This document shows positions 1 to 7,765 of a DNA stretch of 52,400 bases, in pieces. The translations under genes were made by a program, and so were the position numbers. Numbering within the stretch: position 1 is the stretch's first letter; every line of letters begins with the position of its first letter. The notes below the pieces were generated by a model, which saw only the letters and a program-made list of their open reading frames with translations, was not told where the DNA came from and searched no databases. This DNA comes from Leifsonia sp. TF02-11 (lineage in GTDB: Bacteria > Actinomycetota > Actinomycetes > Actinomycetales > Microbacteriaceae), in NCBI RefSeq assembly GCF_017565305.1, contig NZ_JAGEKP010000020.1:1-52400 (forward strand). The letters are read 5' to 3'.

Positions 1-84
1 AACGGCATCGCGCTCGGCGCCATCGCCGCGATCGTCGTCTACCACGTCATGAACAGCATCGCCCGCGTCCGCGGCACGGACTGA
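1..84 (+). CDS. C-terminal end of a membrane transporter (partial)
   Basis: An open frame enters from the left edge and ends at a TGA at 82-84, giving 27 residues. They comprise one hydrophobic helix (GIALGAIAAIVVYHVM) and a short basic tail ending RGTD. This is the shape of the last membrane segment of a permease. The sequence resembles the ends of actinobacterial NCS2 nucleobase permeases, but too little is visible to assign a family. Its last 46 bases overlap the convergent gene on the other strand. Confidence 0.5.
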   Translation, partial: NGIALGAIAAIVVYHVMNSIARVRGTD

Positions 85-563
85 GCGCTGCCGCGGTGTC
101 CGCGAGGGGCAGGCTGAGCCCGTGCCAGAAACGGGCGCGGCCACGCGCCGAGGGCGAGCACGGCGAGCACGGTCTGCAGGAGACCCGTCGCGAAGTAGAT
201 CCCGTGCAGCGGCGACCAGACGAGCATTATGGCGATCTCGACGAAGATCCAGATCATCATCACCAGCCCCGCGGCGGCGTGCATGCCCCAGGCGAGGCGG
301 TAGCGGCGGTACTGGACGACGAGCGCGAGCGCTTGGACGCCGCCGACCACCACACCGAGGATCACGCCAGGCCAGAGGTACGAGTCGAAGACGCTGCCGT
401 GCAGCCACTCCAGCGGGATGCCCATGCCGCCGAAGACGGTGAGGCCGACCATCCCGACGACTGCGGAGACCAGGTTGAACCAGGCCACGATCGCCAGGGC
501 GATGCGGAGGCCGCGGAGCGGCCGCGACAGTTGCTCGGGGCTCGTCACACCCACATTCTGCAC
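39..563 (-). CDS. Four-helix membrane protein, unknown function
   Basis: The product is about 174 residues with four predicted membrane helices, visible as hydrophobic blocks starting ALAIVAWFNLVSAVVG, GVILGVVVGGVQALALVV, AAGLVMMIWIFVEIAIMLV and GLLQTVLAVLALGAW. No recognisable domain or catalytic motif is present. The frame stays open upstream to a TTG at 611, but that start lies inside the 570-618 palindrome, so a GTG at 563, 554 or 548 is more likely; none has a clear ribosome binding site. Its 3' end overlaps the convergent transporter fragment by 46 bases. It follows the phosphate transport pair on the same strand, separated by the palindrome. Confidence 0.6.
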   Translation of the reverse strand: MQNVGVTSPEQLSRPLRGLRIALAIVAWFNLVSAVVGMVGLTVFGGMGIPLEWLHGSVFDSYLWPGVILGVVVGGVQALALVVQYRRYRLAWGMHAAAGLVMMIWIFVEIAIMLVWSPLHGIYFATGLLQTVLAVLALGAWPRPFLARAQPAPRGHRGSAQSVPRTRAMLFMTW

Positions 564-569
564 GCCGAG

Positions 570-618
570 GGGCACGTTGTTGTCCCTTTCGGCCGCCGAA
601 AGGGACAACAACGTGCCC
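570..618. repeat. 49-bp perfect palindrome (24-bp arms, 1-nt centre)
   Basis: Bases 570-593 and 595-618 are exact reverse complements around a single C at 594. The arms contain CACGTTGTTGTCCCTTTCGG on one strand. It lies 14 bp beyond the stop of the small membrane gene at 633-965 and just upstream of the next minus-strand gene. It could act as a factor-independent terminator, although no T-tract follows, or as a protein site. Confidence 0.9.
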
Positions 619-632
619 TTCGAAGCCCCGGC

Positions 633-965
633 TCAGGCGTGGAAGTACGGGATGATCAGGTACAGCCCGTAGAGGACGCCGAGGCCGCACAGCACGAAGC
701 AGGCGTAGGCGCCGGCGAGCGCGGCGCGCTTCTGGCCGTCGCCGAGCGGGTTCTTGCGGCGCGCCTTGTCGGCCTTCTTCTGCGCCTTGGCCGCCTCCTC
801 CGGTGTGATCACCGTGATCGCGTCGGTGAACTCCGCCGGCTCGACGAACAGCGCGCGACCGGCGACCGCGAGCAGCCGGGTGCCGAGCGCGTAGAAGCCG
901 ACGATGACGCAGGCGCCGATCAGGGACGCCGCGAAGACGACGACGAACGACAGGAACGCGCTCAT
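633..965 (-). CDS. Small membrane protein paired with PiT transporter
   Basis: This 110-residue protein has an N-terminal helix (FLSFVVVFAASLIGACVIVG), a charged middle (KKADKARRKNPLGDGQK) and a C-terminal helix (CFVLCGLGVLYGLYLIIPYF). The ATG overlaps the stop of the phosphate transporter gene in an ATGA, so the two are translationally coupled. No family is recognised. From its position it may be an accessory subunit or assembly partner of the phosphate transporter; this is inference only. The 49-bp palindrome follows its stop codon. Confidence 0.75.
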   Translation of the reverse strand: MSAFLSFVVVFAASLIGACVIVGFYALGTRLLAVAGRALFVEPAEFTDAITVITPEEAAKAQKKADKARRKNPLGDGQKRAALAGAYACFVLCGLGVLYGLYLIIPYFHA

Positions 966-2170
966 GCGGACTCCTTCCTGTCGCGCTCGCGCTTGAGCGG
1001 CTTGACCTTCTTGATCTTCACGACCCGGCCGGAGGCCGCGACGTCGCTCTGACCCTGAACGGGCGCCACGGCGTTGGCGCTGGACACCTGGTTGCGGCGC
1101 GAACGCCAGAAGATGAAGACGACGACGGCGATGCCGACGATCGTGTCGAACGCGATGCCGACCGGCCCGAGCGCTGCGATCAGGGCGGCAGCGGCTCCGA
1201 CGATCGCCGCGGACGGCAGGGTGAGCACCCAGCCGATGGCGATGCGACCCGCCGTGCCCCAACGGACCGACGACCCCCGCCGGCCGAGACCGGAGCCGAT
1301 CACCGATCCGGAGGCGACCTGCGTCGTCGAGAGGGCGAAGCCGAGGTGGCTGGAGGCCAGGATGGTCGCGGCGGTGCTGGTCTCCGCGGCGAAGCCCTGC
1401 GCGGGCTTGACCTCGGTGAGCCCGCGGCCGAGCGTGCGGATGATCCGCCAGCCGCCCGAGTAGGTGCCGATCGCGATCGCGAGCGCGCACGAGACGACGA
1501 CCCAGAACGGCGGCCCGCTGCCCGCCGGGAGCAGGTTCGCAGAGATCAGCAGCAGGGTGATGACGCCCATCGTCTTCTGCGCGTCGTTCGTGCCGTGCGC
1601 GAGGGCGACCAGGGACGACGAGAAGATCTGACCGTAGCGGAAGCCTCCTCGCCCGTCGGGCCGGCCGTCGTAGCGGCGCGTGATCCAGTACGCGAGCTTC
1701 GTCGCCGCGTACGCGACGACGCCGGCCGTGAACGGCGCGATGACGGCCGGCAGCACGACCTTCTCGAGAACGACGAAGAAGTTCACGGAGTCGATGCCGG
1801 CTCCCACGATCGCCGCGCCGATGAGACCGCCGAACAGCGCGTGGCTCGACGACGACGGCAGGCCGTAGAGCCAGGTGACCATGTTCCAGACGATCGCGCC
1901 GACCAGGCCGGCGAAGATCAGCTCCGGCGAGATGAGGACGCCGCCCGGTCCTTCGTTGATGATGCCGCCCGAGATGGTCTTGGCCACCTCGGTGGAGAGG
2001 AAGGCGCCGACCAGGTTCAGGATCGCGGCGAGCGCGACCGCGACCTTCGGTCGCATGGCTCCCGTGGCGATCGGGGTCGCCATCGCGTTCGCGGTGTCGT
2101 GGAACCCGTTGGTGAAGTCGAAGAAGAGGGCCAGCGCGATGACCAGCACGATGATGAGGGTGAGATCCAC
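962..2170 (-). CDS. PiT-family inorganic phosphate transporter
   Basis: This is a 402-residue, roughly ten-helix inner membrane protein of the PiT (PHO-4) family, which imports phosphate by cation symport. Both family signatures are visible: FDFTNGFHDTANAMATPI near the N-terminus and ALAHGTNDAQKTMGVI in the second half. The C-terminal tail is basic. I chose the GTG at 2170 because VDLTLIIVLVIALALFFDF is the usual N-terminus and GAGAAAG lies just upstream; the frame is open to 2206. Its stop overlaps the start of the small membrane gene. A pair of 11-bp GTTCAT repeats at 2209-2230 lies upstream and resembles a PHO box. Confidence 0.93.
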   Translation of the reverse strand: MDLTLIIVLVIALALFFDFTNGFHDTANAMATPIATGAMRPKVAVALAAILNLVGAFLSTEVAKTISGGIINEGPGGVLISPELIFAGLVGAIVWNMVTWLYGLPSSSSHALFGGLIGAAIVGAGIDSVNFFVVLEKVVLPAVIAPFTAGVVAYAATKLAYWITRRYDGRPDGRGGFRYGQIFSSSLVALAHGTNDAQKTMGVITLLLISANLLPAGSGPPFWVVVSCALAIAIGTYSGGWRIIRTLGRGLTEVKPAQGFAAETSTAATILASSHLGFALSTTQVASGSVIGSGLGRRGSSVRWGTAGRIAIGWVLTLPSAAIVGAAAALIAALGPVGIAFDTIVGIAVVVFIFWRSRRNQVSSANAVAPVQGQSDVAASGRVVKIKKVKPLKRERDRKESA

Positions 2171-2208
2171 CGGTTTCTTTCTCGTGTGGAGACGGACCGC
2201 CGACAAAA

Positions 2209-2230
2209 GTTCATCGGAGGTTCATGCGGA
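2209..2230 (+). promoter_or_regulatory. PHO-box-like direct repeat upstream of PiT gene
   Basis: Two adjacent 11-bp units, GTTCATCGGAG and GTTCATGCGGA, start 40-60 bp upstream of the transporter start. PhoP boxes of actinomycetes are built from 11-bp direct repeats beginning GTTCA, so the match in both motif and period suggests phosphate-starvation control. A third unit, if any, is poorly conserved (GTGCC). Confidence 0.5.
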
Positions 2231-2267
2231 GTGCCTGGCGCCGCGAGAGGCGACCGTGTAGATGCTC

Positions 2268-2286
2268 GCACGCGCGTCTCGCGTGC
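2268..2286 (-). terminator. Hairpin after helicase gene
   Basis: GCACGCG pairs with CGCGTGC across a 5-nt loop, nine bases beyond the helicase stop. There is no clear T-run, as is common in high-GC actinobacteria. Confidence 0.5.
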
Positions 2287-2295
2287 GTCAAACCG

Positions 2296-4851
2296 TCACA
2301 ACCGGTCGACGCCCGTCACCCGGATGACCGCGGCGCCCGTGCGCGCCGAGTCGGCCAGCAGCACCTCGGCGGCGATCCCCCAGTCGTGGTCGCCCGCCGG
2401 GTCCGCGAGGATCTGGCGCACCCGCCAGAGACCCTCCGACTCGGCGGGGCTCTCGTCGACGACGATCATCGCCGCGGCTCGTGCCGAGGCGTCGGTGAGG
2501 ATCTCGTCGTGCTCGGCGTAATACGCCTCCAGCGCCGCGTCCCACTGCAGTTCGGTGAACGACGGGGCCGGCGCCTCCGCGAGCGCCGCCGCCTCGTTCT
2601 CGAGGGCGCCGAGCTCCTGCACGCGGTCGAGCGCGGCGAGCTGCACCCGGCGGAACAGCTCGTTGCGCACGAGCACGAAGAACGCGCGGCGGTTGGCCGT
2701 GACCGTGCGGGGCGCGGGAGGCGCGAGCTCGCCCGATTCGGCGGCGTGCCTGGCCGCGTCGGGGTGCACCAGCTCCTCCCACTCGTCCAGGAGGCTGGAG
2801 TCGACCTGGCGGACCAGCTCGCCGATCCACTCGACGATGTCGCGCAGCTCCTCGGTGCGCAGGTCGAGCGGAACGGTCTGGTTGAGGGCGCGGTAGGCGT
2901 CGGAGAGGTAGCGCAGCACGACGCCCTCCGACCGCGCGAGCTTGTAGAAGGAAATGAACTCGCCGAAGGTCATCGCGCGCTCGTACAGGTCGCGGACCAC
3001 GGACTTGGGGCTGAGCTCGAAGTCGGCGACCCAGGGCTGGCTGGAGGCGTACGTGGCGAAGGCCTCGTGCAGCAGCTCGTCGTGGGGCTTGGGATGCGTC
3101 ACCGTCTCGAGCGCCTCCATGCGCTCGTCGTACTCGATCCCCTCGGCCTTCATCGCCGCGACGGCCTCGCCGCGCGCCTGGAACTGCTGTGCGGAGAGCA
3201 CCGGCCTCGGGTCGTCGAGCGTGGCCTCCACGACCGAGACGATGTCGAGGGCGTACGTGGGCGACTCCGCGTCGAATAGCTCGAACGCGGCGAGCGCGAA
3301 CGGCGACAGCGGCTGGTTGAGGGCGAAGTTGGGCTGGAGGTCGACCGTCAGCCGGATCTCGCCGTCGACGACCTCCACGACTCCGGCGGTCAGGAGCGAG
3401 CGGTAGAGCCCGAGCGCGCGGCGGGCGAGGGCCAGCTGCCGTTTCCAGGACTCGTGGTTGTCGAACACCAGGTCGTGCACGTGGCGGAAGACGTCGCCGC
3501 CGCGGCCGATGACGTTGATGAGCATCGCGCTGGTGATCTGCATGGACGACGTCAGCGTCTCCGGCTCGGCCTCCACGAGCTTGCGGAAGGACGGCTCGCC
3601 CCACGAGACGAAGCCCTCCGGCGCCTTCTTCCGCACGATCTTGCGACGTTTCTTGGGGTCGTCTCCGGCCTTCTCGAGCGCCTTGGCGTTCTCGCTCTCG
3701 TGCTCGGGCGCCTGCACGACGACCGTTCCGGCGGTGTCATAGCCTGCGCGTCCGGCACGGCCGGCGATCTGGTGGAACTCCCGCGCGTTGAGCTGCCGCA
3801 TCCGGGTGCCGTCGAACTTGGTGAGTGCCGTCAGCAGCACGGTGCGGATCGGCACGTTGATGCCGACGCCGAGCGTGTCGGTGCCGCTGATCACCCGCAG
3901 CATCCCGCGCTGGGCGAGCTGCTCGACCAGCCGTCGGTACTTGGGCAGCATCCCCGCGTGGTGCACGCCGATGCCCTGGCGCAGCAGCCGCGAGAGCGTC
4001 CGCCCGAAGGAGGTCGTGAACCGGAACGCGCCGATCGCCTCGGCGATGGCGTCGCGCTGCTCGCGGCTCGCGATCTTGGCGCTGGAGAGCGACTGGGCGC
4101 GCTCCAGGGCGGCGAGCTGCGAGAAGTGGACGATGTAGATCGGCGCCTGACCGGTGTGCAGGAGGTCTTCGACGGTGTCGTGGATCGGCGTCAGCTCGTA
4201 GTAGTAGTGCAGGGGCACCGGTCGCTCGACGCCGGTGACCGTCGCGGTCTCGAGGCCGGTGCGGCGGCTCAGGTCGGCGGCGAGCGCCGTCACATCGCCC
4301 AGCGTGGCCGACATGAGCACGAACTGCGCGCGCGACAAGATCAGCAGCGGCACCTGCCAGGCCCAGCCGCGATCGGGGTCGGAGTAGAAGTGGAACTCGT
4401 CCATGACGACCTGCCCGACAGGGGTGTCCTCCCCCTGCCGCAGCGCGAGGTTGGCGAGGATCTCGGCCGTGCAGCAGATGATCGGCGCGTCGGCGTTGAC
4501 CGAGGAGTCGCCGGTCATCATCCCCACGTTCTCCGCCCCGAAGACGTCGACCAGCGCGAAGAACTTCTCGGAGACGAGCGCCTTGATCGGCGCCGTGTAG
4601 AAGCTGCGATCGCCGCGGGCGAGCGCGGCGAAGTGCGCACCGATGGCCACGAGCGACTTCCCGGTCCCGGTCGGGGTGGACAGGATGAGGTTGGCGCCGC
4701 CCGCGATCTCGATGAGCGACTCGTCCTGTGCGGGGTACAGCGTGATGCCCGTTCCCTCGGCCCAGGCCACGAACGCCTCGTACACGGCGTCTTCTCCGAC
4801 GGAGCCGGGCCCGGTCCAGCCGGGGAGGTCGTCGACGCGCAGGGAGGCCAT
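2296..4851 (-). CDS. Ski2-like DEAD/DEAH-box helicase (DUF3516 type)
   Basis: The 851-residue protein is a superfamily 2 helicase. Motif I is STPTGTGKS near residue 60, motif II is DEFHF, motif III is MSATL, and the second RecA domain shows HHAGMLPKYR, GTDTLGVGINVP and QIAGRAGRAG. The long C-terminal half (from about residue 430) lacks catalytic motifs and matches the DUF3516 extension typical of actinobacterial members. It probably unwinds structured RNA or RNA-DNA hybrids. The ATG at 4851 is the first good start before the conserved region (MASLRVDDLPGW); the frame continues open far upstream only because antisense GC-rich DNA lacks stops. It is divergent from the molybdoenzyme gene. Confidence 0.9.
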   Translation of the reverse strand: MASLRVDDLPGWTGPGSVGEDAVYEAFVAWAEGTGITLYPAQDESLIEIAGGANLILSTPTGTGKSLVAIGAHFAALARGDRSFYTAPIKALVSEKFFALVDVFGAENVGMMTGDSSVNADAPIICCTAEILANLALRQGEDTPVGQVVMDEFHFYSDPDRGWAWQVPLLILSRAQFVLMSATLGDVTALAADLSRRTGLETATVTGVERPVPLHYYYELTPIHDTVEDLLHTGQAPIYIVHFSQLAALERAQSLSSAKIASREQRDAIAEAIGAFRFTTSFGRTLSRLLRQGIGVHHAGMLPKYRRLVEQLAQRGMLRVISGTDTLGVGINVPIRTVLLTALTKFDGTRMRQLNAREFHQIAGRAGRAGYDTAGTVVVQAPEHESENAKALEKAGDDPKKRRKIVRKKAPEGFVSWGEPSFRKLVEAEPETLTSSMQITSAMLINVIGRGGDVFRHVHDLVFDNHESWKRQLALARRALGLYRSLLTAGVVEVVDGEIRLTVDLQPNFALNQPLSPFALAAFELFDAESPTYALDIVSVVEATLDDPRPVLSAQQFQARGEAVAAMKAEGIEYDERMEALETVTHPKPHDELLHEAFATYASSQPWVADFELSPKSVVRDLYERAMTFGEFISFYKLARSEGVVLRYLSDAYRALNQTVPLDLRTEELRDIVEWIGELVRQVDSSLLDEWEELVHPDAARHAAESGELAPPAPRTVTANRRAFFVLVRNELFRRVQLAALDRVQELGALENEAAALAEAPAPSFTELQWDAALEAYYAEHDEILTDASARAAAMIVVDESPAESEGLWRVRQILADPAGDHDWGIAAEVLLADSARTGAAVIRVTGVDRL

Positions 4852-4923
4852 AGTGCTCAAGCCTGTCACAGGCTGCTCCGACACCCCGCAGGAACCCTCG
4901 GCGTATCCACCGGATCGGGTGCG

Positions 4924-4929
4924 TATCCT
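4924..4929 (+). promoter_or_regulatory. -10 box TATCCT, leaderless start of molybdoenzyme gene
   Basis: TATCCT ends 6 nt before the ATG at 4936. Transcription would begin at or next to the start codon, and no Shine-Dalgarno sequence is present. Confidence 0.5.
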
Positions 4930-4935
4930 TCGGAC

Positions 4936-6462
4936 ATGAGAGCGTTCTGGCGGGCCGCCGCGGCCGGGGTCGCGAGCGTGGCCGCCGGCGTCGGTGCGGC
5001 GGAGATCGTCAGCGCGATCGGGGTGCAGGACGGCAGCCCGATCCTGGTCGTCGGCTCCCTGGTGATCGACCTCACGCCCGCCTGGCTCAAGAACGCAGTG
5101 ATCGGGGTGTTCGGCACCGGGGACAAGACATTCCTGATCGTCTCGCTGGCGGTCGTGCTGATCGTGGGCGGGGGCCTGGCCGGCTGGGTCGAGCTGCGCA
5201 GGCCGCCCCTCGGCCGGGTGCTGATCGGCGTCGGCGGGGTCGTCGGAGCGTTCGCCGCGATCACCCGCAGCGGCGGCGGGATCGTCGATGTGCTGCCGTC
5301 GGCGCTCGCGGCCCTGGTCGGCATCCTCTTCCTCGGCTGGCTCATCGGTCTGCTGCGCGGCACAGAGCCGACGCGGGTCGCGCCGAACGGCAGCGTGTCC
5401 CGGCGCCGGTTCGTGACGGCCGCGAGCGGCACAGCGCTCGGCGGCATCCTCGCGGCCGTCGTCGGCCAGGTGGTCGCGTCGGGCTACCGTGCTGCAGCCG
5501 CGGCCCGCGCCGCGTTCCACCTCCCGAAGCCCGCCGTCGCCGCGCCTCCCGTGCCGGCCGGCGCCTCGTTCGACGTCGCGGGCCTGTCGCCGATCATCAC
5601 TCCGAACGCCGACTTCTACCGCATCGACACCGCCCTGCAGATCCCCGGCATCCAGCCGCAGGACTGGCGGCTGAAGATCACCGGGATGGTCGAGACCGAG
5701 GTGGAGCTGACCTTCGCCCAGCTGCTCGCCCTCCCGCTGGAGGAGTCGATCACGACCCTCACCTGCGTCTCCAACGAGGTGGGCGGCGACCTGATCGGCA
5801 ACGCCCGGTGGCTCGGCTACCCGATCCGGCATCTGCTGGCCAGGGCCAAGCCGTCGGCCGACGCCGACATGGTGCTCTCGCACAGTCAGGACGGCTGGAC
5901 CGCCGGTACGCCGCTGGAGGCTCTCACCGACGGGCGCAACGCCATCCTGGCCGTCGGGATGAACGGCCAACCCCTCCCGCTCGAGCACGGCTATCCCGTG
6001 CGGATGGTGGTGCCGGGCCTCTACGGCTACGTGTCGGCGACGAAGTGGGTTGTCGAGTTGGAGGTGACCCGGTTCGACAAGGCGACGTCGTACTGGACCG
6101 ACCGCGGCTGGTCGGAACGCGGGCCGGTCAAACTCGAGTCGCGCATCGACGTCCCCGCCGACGGCCGCCAGGTGAAGGCGGGGACGGTCGCCGTGGCCGG
6201 GGTCGCCTGGTCGCAGCACGTGGGCGTGAGCGCTGTCCAGGTGCAGGTCGACGGCGGCGACTGGCAGCAGGCGACGCTGGCCGACGCGATCTCCGTCGAC
6301 ACCTGGCGGCAGTGGAAATACGCGTGGGACGCGACGCCCGGCTCCCACACGATCAAGGTCAGGGCCACCGACGCCCGCGGGACCGTGCAGACCGCCAAGG
6401 TGCAGGACGTCGTGCCCGACGGCGCGACCGGCCTGCACACGATCAGCGTCACCGTCGCCTGA
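4936..6462 (+). CDS. Membrane-anchored SUOX-family molybdopterin oxidoreductase
   Basis: This 508-residue protein has four or five N-terminal membrane helices (to about residue 150), then SRRRFVTAASGT, a twin-arginine-like motif, and an extracytoplasmic molybdopterin domain. The domain carries the molybdenum-ligand cysteine in TLTCVSNEVGG. It ends in a dimerisation-type Ig fold (VQVDGGDWQQA). The architecture matches actinobacterial membrane relatives of sulfite oxidase; the substrate is unknown. Sulfite oxidase family enzymes use Mo-molybdopterin without a nucleotide, which agrees with the lack of mobA in the surrounding cluster. It is followed 57 bp later by the moeB-like gene and is divergent from the helicase. 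Confidence 0.88.
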   Translation: MRAFWRAAAAGVASVAAGVGAAEIVSAIGVQDGSPILVVGSLVIDLTPAWLKNAVIGVFGTGDKTFLIVSLAVVLIVGGGLAGWVELRRPPLGRVLIGVGGVVGAFAAITRSGGGIVDVLPSALAALVGILFLGWLIGLLRGTEPTRVAPNGSVSRRRFVTAASGTALGGILAAVVGQVVASGYRAAAAARAAFHLPKPAVAAPPVPAGASFDVAGLSPIITPNADFYRIDTALQIPGIQPQDWRLKITGMVETEVELTFAQLLALPLEESITTLTCVSNEVGGDLIGNARWLGYPIRHLLARAKPSADADMVLSHSQDGWTAGTPLEALTDGRNAILAVGMNGQPLPLEHGYPVRMVVPGLYGYVSATKWVVELEVTRFDKATSYWTDRGWSERGPVKLESRIDVPADGRQVKAGTVAVAGVAWSQHVGVSAVQVQVDGGDWQQATLADAISVDTWRQWKYAWDATPGSHTIKVRATDARGTVQTAKVQDVVPDGATGLHTISVTVA

Positions 6463-6519
6463 TGAGCGACCGCGCGCGAGCGGACGCCTCCCAACGGCGC
6501 ACGGTGCTTGACTAGGACC

Positions 6520-7695
6520 ATGGCCTCCCCCGAACGTCCCCCCGCCCTCGTGGCGCCCGGGCCCGCCCTCCCGTCGGCGCTCCGGGCGCGGTACGCCCGC
6601 ACCGAGCAGCTCCCCGGCTTCGGGGAGGCCGCGCAGCGCCGCCTGCGCGCCGCCCGGGTGCTGGTCGTCGGCGCGGGCGGCCTCGGCTCCGCCGTCCTTC
6701 CGCTGCTCGCGGGCGCGGGCTTCGGCACGATCGGGGTCGTCGACGACGACAGCGTCGAGATCAGCAACCTCCCCCGGCAGACGATCCACGGCGAGCGCGA
6801 CCTCGGGCGGCCGAAGACGGCGTCGGCCGCCGACGCGATCCGCGCCATCGACGCCGGGATCGACGTGCGCGTGTTCGCCGAACGGCTCACGTCGGCGAAC
6901 GCCAAGCGCATCCTGGGCGACTTCGATCTCGTCCTCGACGGCAGCGACAACTTCCCGACGCGCTACCTCGTGGACGACGCCGCCTCCCTGGCCGGCCTGC
7001 CCGTGGTCTGGGGCGCCGTGCACCGGTTCGGAGGGCAGGTGGGGCTCAGCTGGGCAGGACGCGGCCCGCACTACCGCGACCTCTTCCCCCAGCCCCCGGA
7101 GCCTGGCACGGTGCCGAGCTGCGCGGAGGCCGGCGTGCTCCCGAGCGTGTGCGGGGTGATCGGGTCGCTGATGGCGAGCGAGGCGATCAAGGTCGTGACC
7201 GGGGAGGGTGACCTCCTGCTCGGCCGCGTCGTCGTGCACGACGGGCTGCGCGGGACGTTCCGCGAGCTCGCCTACGCGGAGGATCCGGCGGCCGAGCCTG
7301 TCACGGAGTTGATCGACTACGACCTGTTCTGCGGAATCGTCGCCGAGCCGGAGCCGGTGCCCGCGGCGTCGGCGACCTCCGTCTCGCCCGGCGAGCTCGC
7401 CGCACGGCTCGCGGCCGGCGAGCCGCACACCCTCCTCGATGTGCGCGAACCCTGGGAGGCCGACATCGCCGAGCTGCCCGGCTCGCTGCTGGTGCCGCTG
7501 GACGTCGTCGTGCGCGACGCCGCCGGCGTGGCGGAGCGGCTGAGCGACGACCCGATCGTGATCATCTGCCACCACGGCGTGCGCGCGGAGACTGCGCGTC
7601 GCGCCCTCGCAGCCGTCGGCGTTCCAGGGATCGTCCTCGAGGGAGGTCTGGATGCCTGGTCGCGCGAGGTCGACCCCGGCCTCCCGCGCTACTGA
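6520..7695 (+). CDS. moeB: MoeB/ThiF adenylyltransferase with C-terminal rhodanese domain
   Basis: The 391-residue protein should adenylate and then sulfurate the C-terminal glycine of MoaD (or ThiS-like) carriers. The ATP-binding GAGGLGS is at 51-57 and GSDNFPTRYL at 141-150. The thioester-type cysteine is C201 in CAEAGVLPSVCG. The rhodanese domain begins near residue 290 (LLDVREPWEADI) with its persulfide cysteine at about 350 in CHHGVRAE. The usual two CxxC zinc pairs of MoeB are not visible. The ATG at 6520 is preferred over an upstream TTG at 6508. It opens the cofactor gene set with moeA 70 bp downstream. Confidence 0.9.
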   Translation: MASPERPPALVAPGPALPSALRARYARTEQLPGFGEAAQRRLRAARVLVVGAGGLGSAVLPLLAGAGFGTIGVVDDDSVEISNLPRQTIHGERDLGRPKTASAADAIRAIDAGIDVRVFAERLTSANAKRILGDFDLVLDGSDNFPTRYLVDDAASLAGLPVVWGAVHRFGGQVGLSWAGRGPHYRDLFPQPPEPGTVPSCAEAGVLPSVCGVIGSLMASEAIKVVTGEGDLLLGRVVVHDGLRGTFRELAYAEDPAAEPVTELIDYDLFCGIVAEPEPVPAASATSVSPGELAARLAAGEPHTLLDVREPWEADIAELPGSLLVPLDVVVRDAAGVAERLSDDPIVIICHHGVRAETARRALAAVGVPGIVLEGGLDAWSREVDPGLPRY

Positions 7696-7765
7696 CCGGG
7701 CTCCCCTGCGCCGACCCGGCCCGCGCTGCCTCCCCGTCCCCTCGCCGGCGCGGGATACTGAACCC

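Noticed and set aside
96-1052. Plus-strand open frame opposite the phosphate transporter region
   Set aside because: It is very rich in Arg, Glu, Asp and His with no hydrophobic core, a typical shadow of membrane protein genes on the other strand.
6463-6519. Short peptide frame MSDRARADAS between the molybdoenzyme and moeB
   Set aside because: It has only 17 codons, no ribosome binding site and no recognisable conserved features.
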